64,000 bases of DNA from Homalodisca vitripennis. Lineage: Eukaryota; Arthropoda; Insecta; Hemiptera; Cicadellidae. The position numbers and the translations under genes were made by a program. A model generated the notes under the pieces. That model worked only from the letters and a program-made list of their open reading frames with translations. It had not been told where the DNA came from and did no database searches. Each line of letters starts with the position of its first letter. Positions within the stretch are counted from its first letter, which is position 1. This document shows positions 24,885 through 36,739 of the stretch, piece after piece. The DNA lies in assembly GCF_021130785.1 (NCBI RefSeq), contig NW_025778874.1, positions 1-64,000 of the forward strand. The letters are read 5' to 3'.

Positions 24885-25630
24885 AAAGTGGATTAAGCGA
24901 TTTGAATATCTTCCAAATGACCATCACATATATTTTTGGAGTGTATTTTAAGCAGTTAAACAAAGAAATTACGATGATTATCTGTTATTCAATAAAAACT
25001 ACTTTCAAAGTCATTTGTAATAGCTAGTTGACATATGAAACTTCCATAATATGAAATTCTCTTTGTTTTCATTGTACAAATCTTATATGAAATACTTTAG
25101 AATGGAAATTGTTTTCTAGAAAATTGTGTGTGTTATGAGTATCAATGCAATTATTTATATTATTTTCTAAAAATGCTAATACAATTTTTAACTTCTTACC
25201 TTTTACTTAGGATTCAGTGAAAATAATTTAAATTCTTTCGGGTCTTAATAAATGTATAAAATATGATTGAATACAAATGAATACAACAGTTTTCCAATAC
25301 AAGAAAAATAATTATTACAAATTTTAAAACCTTGCATATTTAATAGTTGTTATGGATTTCTAAAACTAAAAAAGTTCTACCATGTTATGTACTGGACGGA
25401 ATGTAATAATTTTTAGTTAATTAGTTTTATGTTTGGTTTAAAGGGTAAAATAAATAATGTACAAAATGTAACATTAAATTTGTGACTCTACCTTAATTTG
25501 AGAATCACGTTATTAATTATATTTAAGAGAGTCATACACTTAATAATAAAGATTAGCTAAATACTTTAAATTTAAAATATTTTAAAGCTTTTTATTAATT
25601 AAAGTGATTCCTTAGTAAAAAGGGAGTATA
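24885..25630. other. AT-rich sequence after the satellite
   Basis: I see no gene or clear repeat. The array ends abruptly inside a unit, and the sequence becomes unique. Confidence 0.4.
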
Positions 25631-27060
25631 TATGTGATGAAAGCCTTTACGTCCTGTGCGGATGTGGTCAAAGGCCTTTAAAGCCGAAAAGTCAGGTGAA
25701 GGCCAGCTCCTTTTTTATAATAAAAGATCTATATTTAAATATGGGTTATAGTTTTTATTTCGATATTCTAAAATATAAAAAAAAACGTTTGCAGTAACTT
25801 TCTTCATAATGATAATACTATAATTAGTTCAATTACAGGAGAGTAATCAATATCAACTATCCAATAAGTAAGGAAAGCTTATTAAGGTAGTGTAACAACC
25901 CTACTATAGTGGTTTGAACATTGCAGACTGGTTATGAAAATACATTTTATTATTCTTATACAAGAATTAATAATTACAGACAAATTACTGCAAACTGTTT
26001 GAAAATGTAATGAAATGATATTGAATACTCAACCCCTCCTATTTGTCAAAGTAATTGGTTGTTTATTTAATAACGTATCAATTTAGTGACTTGTTTGCCC
26101 GAAATAAATTTACAATTAAGTTTTAAATGCACTGTAATGTAGACTAGTTGAATAAGATACATCAAAGGGAAAACTTACAACAAATCTACGCAGGTTCATG
26201 TAGTTGTAGATATACTAATAATCAATAAAATTATATATCGAATAGTGTGACTAGAAAATGGATCTAGACTATCAACAGAAGATGTTTGTCTCTTTAGAAT
26301 GTATGTCTAAGAGTAATGAGATAACAAGAATCGGCATAATCATAGTAGTAACAAGTGAATGTATCCAGAAAGAAAGAAACAGATGAAACATAAACACCGG
26401 ATTATATATTAATATTGTTTTATATCCATGGAAACAGCAGAGTAAAATTATTTGAAAGTGTTTGTCAAATTCAAAAGTGTTTTTTATATAATTCTTTGAA
26501 CTCATACTACGTTGGAAAAGCAAGTCCAGGGACACGTGCAACGACAAAGCTTGATAAGGGCAAGGACATTTGCTATAGTTCAGTTTAACGTTCAAAGTCG
26601 TTCAACACGCAGGACGTCAGGAAATATTCACCAGGAGTACGAAGCCGAAGACCAGGACCAAGACAAGGACCTATAGATGAGTTAATTTGATTATTTTTAA
26701 ATGATAGCTTTGGCTGTAACTATTCTTCTTGCCTAATGTAGTTTACATGCTAGTCTTAGAGATGTATTAATATTACAGTAAACAAGAGTAAAACAGTTTA
26801 ATTGAAGTATATCGCGTTTACAAATAACATAATTTTACTCTTTTAAGGATTTTAGAATTTATTTATTTATTTCATTAAAATCAATCAAATATTAACGTTA
26901 GTATGTTTGTGTACAAAAATAAAAAAAACAATACCTGTAACTTTGGGTTACTAATCCTTTAATACTTTAAATATATACAGATATAATAATTTTAGAATGT
27001 GTTTCTAAAACATTAAAAATAATTTATGATCCCTTCATAAATATTTGATAATAAGTGTAA
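25630..27060 (+). repeat. Large old repeat unit, block B (left part)
   Basis: Collinear with 49.69-51.6 kb: GATGCCTTTACG-like start, ACATTGCAGACTGGTTA, the TAATGTAGACTA block, the ATATCCATGGAAACA block, the long-form CCAGG core and a TTAATACTTTAA block. It is interrupted by the LINE at about 27.1-29.67 kb and resumes at about 29690. The 107-codon minus-strand frame at 26272-26595 is antisense to this repeat and is not supported as a gene. Confidence 0.65.
26515..26685 (+). repeat. CCAGGACCAGG core copy 4 (long form)
   Basis: CAAAGCTTGATAAGGGCAAGG, CGTTCAACACGCAGGACGT, CACCAGGAGTACGAAG and GACCAGGACCAAGACAAGG are followed by ATAGATGAGTTA. The order matches the copies at 15050 and 51145. Confidence 0.75.
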
Positions 27061-27100
27061 AGATTAATTAAAGATTTATTTTCTTAAACGTGTCTAAGAG

Positions 27101-27733
27101 TCACGCTCTGCGTTCATCTAGGAGACGAGAGCACTTCCTGGCCTGACGGTTGAAGGTCTGCTTGGCGTGGGGATATCGGGACTGCTGATACTCCCTTCGC
27201 AGTCTGCGACGAAGGCGAATCTCCTCTCCCAACTCCTCGGGTAGAGGTGGAGTGATGTCAGTCCGGGAGAGAGGAGATGACGAGGCCGTCGTAGCTTCTT
27301 GGAGGATGAAAGTCAAGTCGTGTATTTGTCGGTCTAGCTGGTCCGGTGACTCGGTAGGAGTTGGTGGTGGCCGATGTCTGTCAGCGAGGTAGTTTGCAAA
27401 GTGGTGCCAGTTGATCTTGGTGGGACGAGTAGGAGGATATGATGGCGCTCCGTCGTCCGAGATCTTACCTCCTGGGGCAGGGACTGCTGCCAGGAGACGA
27501 TGGGTCACTCGCCGATGCACCATGATCGCCGAGCCTCCGGGTCGGTTGTTCTGCAGCTGCCTATCGGTGCGGTATATGTGGTAATTGGTGATATTGAAGC
27601 GATCCGTCGCCCTGAAGTGAGTCTCCTGTAGAAGAGCAACGTCCACATCCATTTCAGTTGGTAGCTGACCGAGTTCCAGCCGCTTGTTTGCCAGCCCGTC
27701 GGCGTTCGAGCTGACAACTCTCAGCTTACCCAT
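27101..27733 (-). pseudogene. Jockey-like LINE ORF2 start (endonuclease, deleted)
   Basis: 210 codons, overlapping the end of ORF1 by 8 nt. The N-terminus has the APE endonuclease opening (RVVSSNADGLANKRLEL, then DVALLQETHF with the catalytic E at about residue 37). After RVTHRLLAAVPAPGG near residue 84, it jumps to KINWHHFANYLADR, which in related elements lies near the end of the endonuclease domain, so most of the domain is deleted in frame. The remaining residues are the basic linker before the RT (LRRRLRREYQQSR, RLLDERRA). The frame ends there, and no RT follows toward 27050. Without an active endonuclease or RT it is non-functional. Confidence 0.85.
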
Positions 27734-28955
27734 GGACGGTGGCGGACAACATGTCCATGAGGCGTGACATCAACGCCACTATGTTGGTCAGCTGAGAAAG
27801 TATCTGATTTAGTCTTACCTTGAGATCCTGAGGCAGGAGGGAAGCTGGGTGAGAAGTCGGCGTGATATTTTGTGTGGGCGGCTGGGCTTGTAGTTCAGGG
27901 CTGGAAGCAGGCTTAGGTGGCTCAGCACGAGATCTCTGTGTGGGCCTGGGTAGTGTTGGTCTGGCAAGGGCAGGAGTGTCCTCGATTGTTGGGTTCTCTA
28001 GTTGATGAGAGGCAGGGGGTTGACTTGTCTCGGAGGTTGAGGTCTTCAGAGTTGAACGAGAACGAGCCCTCCGATTTTCTGGCTTCCGAGCTGGGCGATG
28101 ACGGTAACGCCTTACCATCTCGAAGTCGTCTTCCTCCCGGTTTTCAGTTGAGGGCTCCGCGGTGTCATCTACGGTGGCATGAGGTGCAGGAGCAGGAGCT
28201 TTTTGAGGCTTAGTAGGCTCAAACCTGGAAGGTACAGGCCTCTGAACCCTCCTGGCAACGGCAGCATACGAGAGCTGCTTCTCGTTTTTGAAGATGACAC
28301 ACCCGCGGTAGTTGGCAGAGTGGGCCTCTCCACAATTGCAGCATCTACTTGGGGTTGAAGCTTCCTTCGGGCAGAGACTGGACGGATGATTATCACCGCA
28401 TCGTACGCAGCGGAGCTCACGGTGGCAGTGGCTGGAGCCATGCCCAAACCCCTGGCATCGGTGGCATTGGTCTGGTCCACTAGGCCTGGTGTACTTCCTG
28501 ACCTCCAGCCTGCAAAATAACAGAGGCCGGGCGGTGTAGATATCAGTAGGAGGCTGGAGCCCATCGCCTCCACGGAGGGTGATGAGCCACAGGCTGGTCG
28601 TTTGCCCACGTCTTGTCTTCAGGAGCTTGGCCTCCACGATGCCATAGCCATCTCCGTGGAAAGCCTCGACGACCTCTTTCGGCGATAGGGTGGCTGGGAG
28701 TCCTTTGATCACCACCTTGAGGAAGCGCTCAGTGGTCATGGCGAAAGTGTGGAACTTCAGCCCCTGTTCCTGTAAGTACCTTTGTAGTTGCCGAAAGTGG
28801 GCCACGGTGCTCGTATTCAGCCGTAGCGTTCGAGCGGTGCAGATTGCCTCCAGGTCGCCCCCAACCAGCTGTTTGATGGTAACAGCATGGCTGGCCCATC
28901 CTTTGGGGACGTCCAGGATGATGGGAGGAATGCGTGGCTCTCGTTCGACGTCCAT
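27726..28955 (-). CDS. LINE ORF1 (gag-like, PRE/C2HC zinc knuckles)
   Basis: A 409-codon open frame encoding the nucleic-acid-binding protein of a Jockey-clade LINE. Residues about 95-160 form the PRE_C2HC-like domain (FLKVVIKGLPATLSPKEV, then a WLITLRGG stretch). At about residues 163-220 there are three closely spaced cysteine/histidine knuckles: CHRCQGFGHGSSHC, CVRCGDNHPSSLC and CCNCGEAHSANYRGC. The C-terminal half is low-complexity, rich in P, T, S and R, and ends near a leucine-rich segment. The true start is probably upstream in another frame (29668-28960), since a frameshift near 28960 separates the N-terminal part. ORF2 begins in an 8-nt overlap, as is usual for these elements. It would act in the cytoplasm as an RNA chaperone packaging the element RNA. 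Confidence 0.85.
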   Translation of the reverse strand: MDVEREPRIPPIILDVPKGWASHAVTIKQLVGGDLEAICTARTLRLNTSTVAHFRQLQRYLQEQGLKFHTFAMTTERFLKVVIKGLPATLSPKEVVEAFHGDGYGIVEAKLLKTRRGQTTSLWLITLRGGDGLQPPTDIYTARPLLFCRLEVRKYTRPSGPDQCHRCQGFGHGSSHCHRELRCVRCGDNHPSSLCPKEASTPSRCCNCGEAHSANYRGCVIFKNEKQLSYAAVARRVQRPVPSRFEPTKPQKAPAPAPHATVDDTAEPSTENREEDDFEMVRRYRHRPARKPENRRARSRSTLKTSTSETSQPPASHQLENPTIEDTPALARPTLPRPTQRSRAEPPKPASSPELQAQPPTQNITPTSHPASLLPQDLKVRLNQILSQLTNIVALMSRLMDMLSATVHG

Positions 28956-28959
28956 GTCT

Positions 28960-29668
28960 CGCCTGCGTTGGTGTCCGTCCGTCGGCTTTTCGGCGGAAGT
29001 GTCGAAGCTGGAGCCGCTTGTCGTTTCCGCAGACCCACGGCGGTACGGCCTGAAGTTCCAGAGTTGGCCTCAGAAGTAGCTGGATACATCAGCTGGGCAA
29101 CTGGAGCAGAAGTCCCCGGTTGTGTCAGGTGCCTTTTGGAAAGGCATTTTTGGGATTCCGACTGGCGTGGGTTCCCCTGGCACTTGGTCGCCGCACCCTG
29201 GCAGCTCTTGGGGGTAATCCCAACTTCACCCGGGCCCTGTTCCCCTGTCCCGGGTGGCACGGCGTTGCTGGGTCGAGATGTCGTCGGCAGGCCGTGGATG
29301 GTCTCCAATGGGCCATCGGAGGTCTCCATCAGGCCGTGGGAGGTCGCTGGGGCAGCAGGAGCCGCAATCCGGGCCTCTTTTCCAGAAGTATCAACCCTAA
29401 AAGTCGAGGTGGATGCTTGGCCAGTCAGTAGTCCTTTATTCATGTAAACTTTATGTGGGCTCTTTTTTTCTTGATTGATTTTTAATCTTTGATCTTCTGA
29501 GTCTGAACTCTCTCTCTCTGAACATTCTAAGGGTGAACAGTTTTTGTCTTTATCTATGTCATCACTATTATCAATCAAAGGTTTAAAAATATTAAATCTA
29601 TCACTATATTGCTGATCTATTGATTTGGACAAATATTTTGTGACCTGTCCATACATAATTAATAACAA
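28960..29668 (-). pseudogene. LINE ORF1 N-terminal part, frameshifted
   Basis: The 283-codon minus-strand frame 28817-29668 supplies the N-terminal region of the ORF1 above; it overlaps that ORF in a different frame from about 28955 on. The first ~75 residues form the acidic/basic leader module shared with 19825-20045. Residues 76-220 are P/G/S/T-rich without a fold I recognise. Near residue 220-240 a KRQAAPASTLPPKSRRT stretch looks like a nuclear-localisation or RNA-binding basic patch. One frame change near 28960 would link it to the zinc-knuckle ORF. Confidence 0.7.
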
Positions 29669-29689
29669 GCGTTAGGATTACTAAGAGAA

Positions 29690-30000
29690 TTGTTTTCTTA
29701 TAGATGTCTTAATTTTTTATGGCATTTTATAGTAGGGTAAATATTGGCAATAAGTTGAAATTAATAAATGCTAATTAATCAAGATTACAAGTCGTAATTT
29801 AATGATGTTTAATTGTTTGAACTCAATATTTTCTGAAAACGGTCTAGTGCAGGTTTTAAAAGAAATATGGTCTCAAAGGTTTACTATGTAGTATTAGTTA
29901 CCGAGGTTTCCACCAGAGCTCTTTTTCCTCTTTACAAAAGAAACGTAGTAGCTGATTAAAGTTATAAAGGTGTAGGAACCCTTTTTTAGATTACACTGCC
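29690..30000 (+). repeat. Large old repeat unit, block B (right part)
   Basis: Resumes the collinearity with 51.73-52.0 kb: TTTTTTATGGCATTTTATA, the TTGAACTCAATATTTTCT block, ATATGGTCTCAAA and GGTTTCCACCAGAGC. Confidence 0.6.
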
Positions 30001-33000
30001 TCCTTAATATAGACTTAACTTCACTATACAAATAGTTTTATTTCATGATAAAATATAATACATCGCTGTAAAGGACCATGGTGAACATGTTTTAAATGAT
30101 GACAGGTTATTTCCTTTTGTTTGATTTTGACGGAATTTTTGTGGATACATTGGAACATTATTTGAAATATATTACTGAGAATATTTATATTTCCTAAATA
30201 TTTTCCATAAAAATTAGTTTATTTTTATGATTTTGTTGCTTTCTTTTATATTTTGTTTTTGCATCTTATGCTTTAGGCATCCTCAGCCTTTTGAACTAAG
30301 ATAGGAATTGGGAGTTTATAGACAGTTATGTGGTTCTGTTTTATTACTAAAAAAATAAAATTGTTTCTTTCATTGACTGTACAAAACGTGTTAGACAATA
30401 GAAGAACTAATGTTGGGTAAGGTAGGAACTACTTTAGATAATAAGCTAAAAATCAAATACTGTAACTTAAAATCACGTAAATATCATTATAACAAAGAAA
30501 GTATTAACGTCACTCGAGCACAAATTACATGCACCTGCAGAGCCCTCACAGTGCGTCTATATCTTCTTCAAATTGTTACATTCAACCTAATTTGAATTAA
30601 CCTACAGGTATTAGGATACATTTGTTTACTAGTAAGAATATTCCCCATTTAAAAAAGAACAACCATGTATGTAAAGGGGTCATACAAACCTTATGCCTGC
30701 TGAAGTAAACTCCGTTTGTTTTAACATTAACAATTACTGCCTCAGTGTTAAAACATACGTAGTTTCTTTTTAGCGAGAAATTTTGGTTTTAAAGAACAAT
30801 ATGCTTTCTTTTAATATATCTTCAAACTTAGATTTTTCATTATTCTTAAGTGCGTACTCAAGTTTTATCTCTATCTCAGTATGTAGTAATTTGTTTAGTC
30901 CCACCAAAACACTTATAGGTGTAATTGCATCAAAGTAAAATATTAATTTTATCAATATCAATTTATTTAATAATCACTTAACTCAGCACTCAGAGGAGGA
31001 CTACATGTAACACGATGCTATGGTCAGAGGCAGGACCAGGACAAGGACTAACATGGCTGAGTTTTCTTTACATTTAGACGTTACAATCTTCTCTCTCACT
31101 ATTCTTCTCGAAAAAGGCAGTTTACATCCTAATTTTAACATCTGTTACACTAAACACAAACACTAGAACAGTTCATAAAGAGAATTTACGTATTTGTTGA
31201 TTATTCTTACAATTTCGTTCGTATTATGTCAGGATTTTGAACGTATTTTTCTTCAGTTTTTAAGGAAGTTATTAACCTTAGTTTTGCTGTTATTAATCCT
31301 CTCTGTAACAAAAGAGTCCAGAGAGAATAGGTGGTCAATTATATTCTTCGTAGACAAATCAATGTTGATTGTGTAACTTTTACGTAGTTGATAAAAAATA
31401 TACAGCTGTTTGTGAGATAAAGCAATCTCTTTAGTGCTTTAGATGGCTGAATATTGAAACTTAATTGAAATTAGTATGTGCTAGCTGGCTAAATTGGTAT
31501 TGGCTTACTAATTCATGCAAAATGTTTAAAACTACATAACTTTAATAATAGAATGTTGTAAATTTTTTCAAGAAAATATAGTCTATATATTTTTATTCAT
31601 TCGGTCGGTTACTAAAACGTACAATAGAGCTCTCTTCATTTGTAGAATACATGCAAAATATCGAATTGAAATAATAAGTAAAAAAGATGAAGAATAATAC
31701 TGCATTGTCAACTTAAATATTCAACATTCTCACTGTAACTAATAATAATTAAACTTCTGTTTCATGCCTAGATAAAATGAGTCTTTTCAAGAATAATGTA
31801 TCTCTCTGCTTATAAATTATAAATCGACTGGGCAACATGTTTGTCTAAACCATTTTTTCTTGGTTTACTACCAAGGTATAAGGTATGTGGTTTACTAACC
31901 AGAAAGTATTAACTTTTTCACAATGTAAATTAAATAAAAGTACTAATATATTTTAAAGTCACTAGAGATTTAATTTTTGTTTTATTCCATATTCTAAGTC
32001 ATTTATTATGCTTATTGGGTCTCGAGTCAATCGACATTGTGGACTAGTAAACATAGACTTAAACTTAATCACTTAAAAATTAAATTGCATGTGCTGTCTA
32101 AATACCAATCATTGATCGATTTTAAGTAACTTTAATGTAAATTGAACTGTACTAACTTGTTATGATAAAGTTACAAACTTGAGACTGGCAATAAATTGTA
32201 CTTTAGATGGACTCATGAGTGACAGAGGCTTGCAAGAAAGTTTTTACATAAATACATTCACTACAAATAACTCCAGAGGTTTTGCTGCTTCACATAAAAC
32301 TGTTAAATGTATTTAATACAAAAAAATCCCTTTTATTCAGCAAGCGTTTTTTAATGATACATCATTGTTTTTCAAATCTCCTCTTGTCACATCACAATAT
32401 TTAGCTCTAAAATAATAATAAAAAGCACACACATAATAAAACAGGGTTTTTTAAATGTGCGTAACCAACATGTTATTTGTTTTGTGGTTATATATTGAAT
32501 TTAGATTATGTGTATGGGTTTACTATGGTTTTATATATCTTTTGGTGGTAAATTATGTAATTTTTATCACTGATAGGGGACGTCCTAAAGAGAATGCAGC
32601 AAAATGGTCTAATGGAAGGCTATTATAGTGAATATTTAAATGCATTTTTTTCTGAGTAACTAGCTACAAGATTCACATCATAAGGACCACCTCAGCAAAA
32701 ATATGACTGTTTGAAATTAAAGAACATTGGAACTTTATGCGGTATTTCTGTTAAAACTAAGTTAAGTAAAAGAACACAAATAATACATTTAGTTTTTTTT
32801 TTCAAGTAAGTGTTTATTAAATGTAATTCCCATATCAGATTGTTTGAAAAATTATTTCCCATAAGACATTGTTTGCAACATGTTTATTCTTATTATAATT
32901 ACTGTGAAAGCCCAATATTAATGTAGATGTTGACCATACTTTTAATCTTATTGTCGAAGTGCCACTACAATATTGATAAGCGGCTCCACTAATGAAATTT

Positions 33001-35520
33001 CTTGAAATCCAATCTTCAATACTGTGATTACGTGAGGTTATCGACAATAGCACAGAAGCAATTTCTCCTTACTTATCCTTTTATTCTATATATTTTGGTG
33101 AGAATTTGCTGATGGCTATGTTATTTTTAACGTTGTGGACTACTCATCTGTATCCTAACACGTCGTATTTTAGGGAACTGTTGTATAAACAAGTTAGGGC
33201 CTGAAGTGATGTTGAATTAATCTATTAATGATTTTGTAACTCACATCTTCACTGATCATACAAAATGGTTCTTATCCTTGTAATTAACCTTTCTTCCTTT
33301 TCTCACGGAAGTTATATGATGAATATATAATCGTGGATTATCCAAAGAATATACGCTTCAATAAATCACGTTTCCCAAATATAGAGATATTTCTTCATCT
33401 AAAAAATTCATTACCGCCTGGTTATTTTACGTCTGATGTCTTACCTGAAGTTAGAAATTCATAAAAAAGGACCAACTGTATACACACGTAATTTAAAAAT
33501 GTAAAATGATTAAAACCTTGTAAACTGTTAATTCGAGGTTTTTATTTGTAAAAGCAGAGTTTATATTGTTATAGACAGGCCAATATAGCGCTGTTTTGGG
33601 GTTGATTTCCTATGGATTACAAGTGTAATATTAAAGATAATATGTGTTTAAGAAGAATAATATATCACAGTTATATTACAATTAAATTTACTAAAGTAAA
33701 CAGTAGTAATTAAAAAGATAACTATATCAATATAATTTGTTTTCAGAGTAATTTCAAAATCGGGTTTTTTTCATTTTTTCACCGGTCACCTACTTATTAA
33801 CCGTACCTTAATCGTTTACAAAATGTGTGTATACAATTTTTGTTCAATGACTCCAATCGAAAAATATATAAATTAATTAACACACAACATTCAATAACAC
33901 ATGACGATTTTCAGTGCGTATTATCCTTCAGCTATAAATAAAACTGTAAAATATAACATTTTATAAATATGGCTCTACTCAATACATAATTTTAATATCA
34001 GTATAGGAATTTATATCGTATTTACGCAGCAAGATCTTTCCCTGGATGAAATGCAAAATCGAGTACGAGTAATTCCGAACTCCATTATTTAGATGTATTT
34101 AAGTTGTTTTGAAATTACAGAGCAGATTTAAATGACAAAAATTTAAATAAAATCTTTAAAAATAATGGTATAAGTTTATTTTATTAAGTTTATATCGAAA
34201 ATTGTTGTTGGTTATTAATAAAGTCTATAGAATTAAAATGAAATAAATGTATGATTATACGAGTAAACACTTCATAGCTTACCTTTACAACATTGACTAG
34301 TACTTATATTTAATTCATTGTCTTTGTAATATTTTTATATTTTGTGCTATGAAATACATGGTCCTTATTTTTTTAAAACACCATAATATTTTTTTTTACC
34401 CAAATGTTTAATATTGCCATATTTCGTAGGTAACATCTATGGAGAGTAAAGTTTCATTTGCGGCATTCCAAAGATGAAATAAGAAGTCACAGATAATACA
34501 AACAGTATATCATTATTAAAGTTTATAACGTTTACACAAACTGATGCTGAAGATTAATAAATTTCCACAGTTCCGTATCTGAGATACTGCACAAATCATA
34601 TGACTTGGAGAGTTTAACTTCTAAATTTGTTGTCCTTGACTTTTATTTTAAAATAGAAGTAGCTAATTCTTGAAGAATGCAACTTGTTACTAGTACTATT
34701 TAAAGTACATTATTAAATCTTACGATCGTAATTTCTTATATTTGAGAATAAAAGAATTCCTATCAATTCCTGAATCTATAACTCACGTTTATATTGTAAA
34801 TACTTAAATAAATTTTATTTTGAGCGTAATTTTTTTATTTCTTGCTTTAAATACCTGTAATTCCTCTTGTATTGACCACAAATATTTCTACTTTACCGAT
34901 CTTCAGGGTAAGGTACCTTAAAGGAATATGAATTTTAAGTTCATAATATTCTTTTACACCTCTTAAGTAGTTTATTTAATAGTAGTACAAACATTGACAA
35001 AATGCAATAATTTACTGAATAATTGGATAAAAAATACAGGTTTATAAAACACTAGCTGTTTCCTGCGACTTTGCAAGCTTTTCGTAAGCTTTGCCTGTGT
35101 ATGTGAACTTCTGGTTTAATTGAATTATATTTACAACGCCGATGTAGAGTTCGCCTTTGCCACGATCAAGAAAATCAGTGCATGTTTATAGCCATTGTGC
35201 ACGTACATGTACTTTATTATAAAGTTATCTAACACTCAAACTTTAATTTCAGTCAGAAATGTATCTTAAAAACAAATATACATCATAACTTAGCGCCTTC
35301 AAATCGGGTTTGACTATGTTATATGCGTAAATGACCCTAATTGTAGTTTATAGTGTACAGGCGCTTTGAAACCGTTTATCTTTTGCAGCGCCGCTTGGTG
35401 GTGAGTTACATCAATTGGCACAGGTTATAAACCTTCTCCGTGGAAAAATACGTATACATACAAATTTTCATAATGGTCTGTCTAATATTTTGCGATTCCA
35501 TAAAGGACATACACACAAAA
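30000..35520. other. Long gene-poor AT-rich stretch
   Basis: No supported coding or RNA gene in 5.5 kb. It holds a CCAGG core copy at about 31005-31062, and a segment at 32920-33040 related to 11150-11290. Short open frames (for example 30770-30961, 31194-31376 and 32835-33053) have no motifs. Confidence 0.45.
31005..31062 (+). repeat. CCAGGACCAGG core copy 5
   Basis: GAGGCAGGACCAGGACAAGG is followed by ACTAACATGGCTGAG. This is a short-form core, matching copies at 13940 and 41262. Confidence 0.7.
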
Positions 35521-35521
35521 A

Positions 35522-35524
<3 letters not shown>

Positions 35525-35574
<50 letters not shown>

Positions 35575-35586
35575 ATGTATATATAG
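35525..35586. repeat. (TA)n/(TG)n microsatellite
   Basis: About 42 bp of pure AT alternation followed by a mixed GTGTGTATG segment. It lies just past the end of the LINE 3' UTR on the minus strand. Confidence 0.95.
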
Positions 35587-35781
35587 GTGTATAAATATTT
35601 TCAATGTGCTAGGCACATAGCATGATGGGTTGAGTAATTCCATAGGTAACCACAGAATCAAAAATAATTTATTTCGTAAATAACATAAAGTTACATGAAA
35701 TAAGTCATAGATAAAATAGTAGATAAATATAATAATAACAATTAAATAAAATCAACAATCAAATAGTCAACATAGGTTATT

Positions 35782-36560
35782 TCACATGTTTGTGCAATCT
35801 GACAGGAATTCTTGTACAGAATATGGGCATTTTTCAAGCAAAATAGTTTTAACGTTTTTTAGAAAAATTTGTGAGCTGGTTATGTTTTTCAGGAGCCGAG
35901 GCAGCGCGTTATAGAGCCGTAGAGCTGAATAGTGCATGCCCCTTTCAAAAATTGTCAATCTATGGATCGGGTAGACCATATTACCCCTGTGGCGGGTATC
36001 GTACTGATGATTAAAAGTGTTCTCTGCAAAAAGATGTGGGTTATTTTTGAAGAAAGTCAAAACTTCAAGTATATAGATACTTGGAAGAGTGAGGAGATTC
36101 AGTTGCTGAAAAAAGGCTTACAGTGAGCACGATTACCTGCTGCAGACAATGCGAACAATTCTTTTTTGGAATCTAAATACCCTTACAATTTCACTAGAAG
36201 ATCCCCAAAATCCAATAGCGTATTTCAGTATACTGTATACATAAGCATAGTAAATTTGAACGATAGTTTCTTTACCAACTGCAGGCATTAAAACTCGAAA
36301 AGCAAAGGTAATTGAAGACAGCTTTGAGCATAGCGTATCTATATGTTCAGACCAGTTGAGCTTGTAATCAATGACAACACCAAGAAAAGAGGCAGACTCT
36401 GATGGGTTGATACCATTTACGCTGAAACCCGCTATATCACGAAAAGTTGGTGAGAAAACCATGACTTTAGTTTTTTCTTCATTCAATAGGAGACCATTTG
36501 ACTCAAACCACTTATTCAAGCTGACATACGACTGATTCATAATAATTTCGAGGCTGTGAA
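35782..36560 (-). mobile_element. 5'-truncated LINE RT C-terminus (Jockey/CR1 group)
   Basis: On the minus strand, 36540-36133 encodes the RT thumb side that follows the catalytic aspartates: LNKWFESNGLLLNEEKTKVM, then SFLGVVIDYKLNWSEHID, then the IYYAYVYSILKYAIGFWG block. A frameshift near 36130 leads to a second frame, 36060-35782, with TFNHQYDTRHRGNMV and ALRLYNALPRLLKNI, typical of the extreme C-terminus of these RT proteins, ending in a stop. The RT catalytic YADD itself is missing because the copy is 5'-truncated just after it. AATAAATTATTTTTGATT near 35655-35675 may be the end of the 3' UTR. Confidence 0.8.
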
Positions 36561-36604
36561 TAATTTACCAAACTTCCACAAACTTTACCAAAGTTTTAAT
36601 GAAG

Positions 36605-36685
36605 TAGTTATGGTTACGCTGGGTGTAACAACGCTTCCACTACTTTGTCACGTGATACACTTTTACACTGTTACACTCAGTTGCG
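36605..36685. repeat. Imperfect inverted repeat
   Basis: CGCTGGGTGTAACAAC and the downstream TGTTACACTCAGTTGCGG are imperfectly complementary (about 14 bp) around a ~30-nt loop. This could be a MITE or foldback remnant immediately 5' of the truncated LINE. Confidence 0.4.
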
Positions 36686-36739
36686 GTCTTGTATGCTGGA
36701 GTGTTAGGGTTAATTTGACAATAACCTCACGTGTCTAAG

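Larger units (their letters stand above)
27090..29680 (-). mobile_element. 3'-truncated Jockey-like LINE
   Basis: Spans ORF1 and the first part of ORF2, with higher GC than the flanks. It interrupts the old repeat block B between about 27060 and 29690. The 5' side is present but the RT, 3' UTR and tail are missing. That is the reverse of normal LINE truncation and implies a later deletion or recombination rather than incomplete reverse transcription. No clear target-site duplication was found. Confidence 0.8.

Noticed and set aside
28690..29447. Plus-strand open frames of 103-186 codons
   Set aside because: Antisense to the GC-rich LINE ORF1; the zinc-knuckle motifs are on the minus strand.
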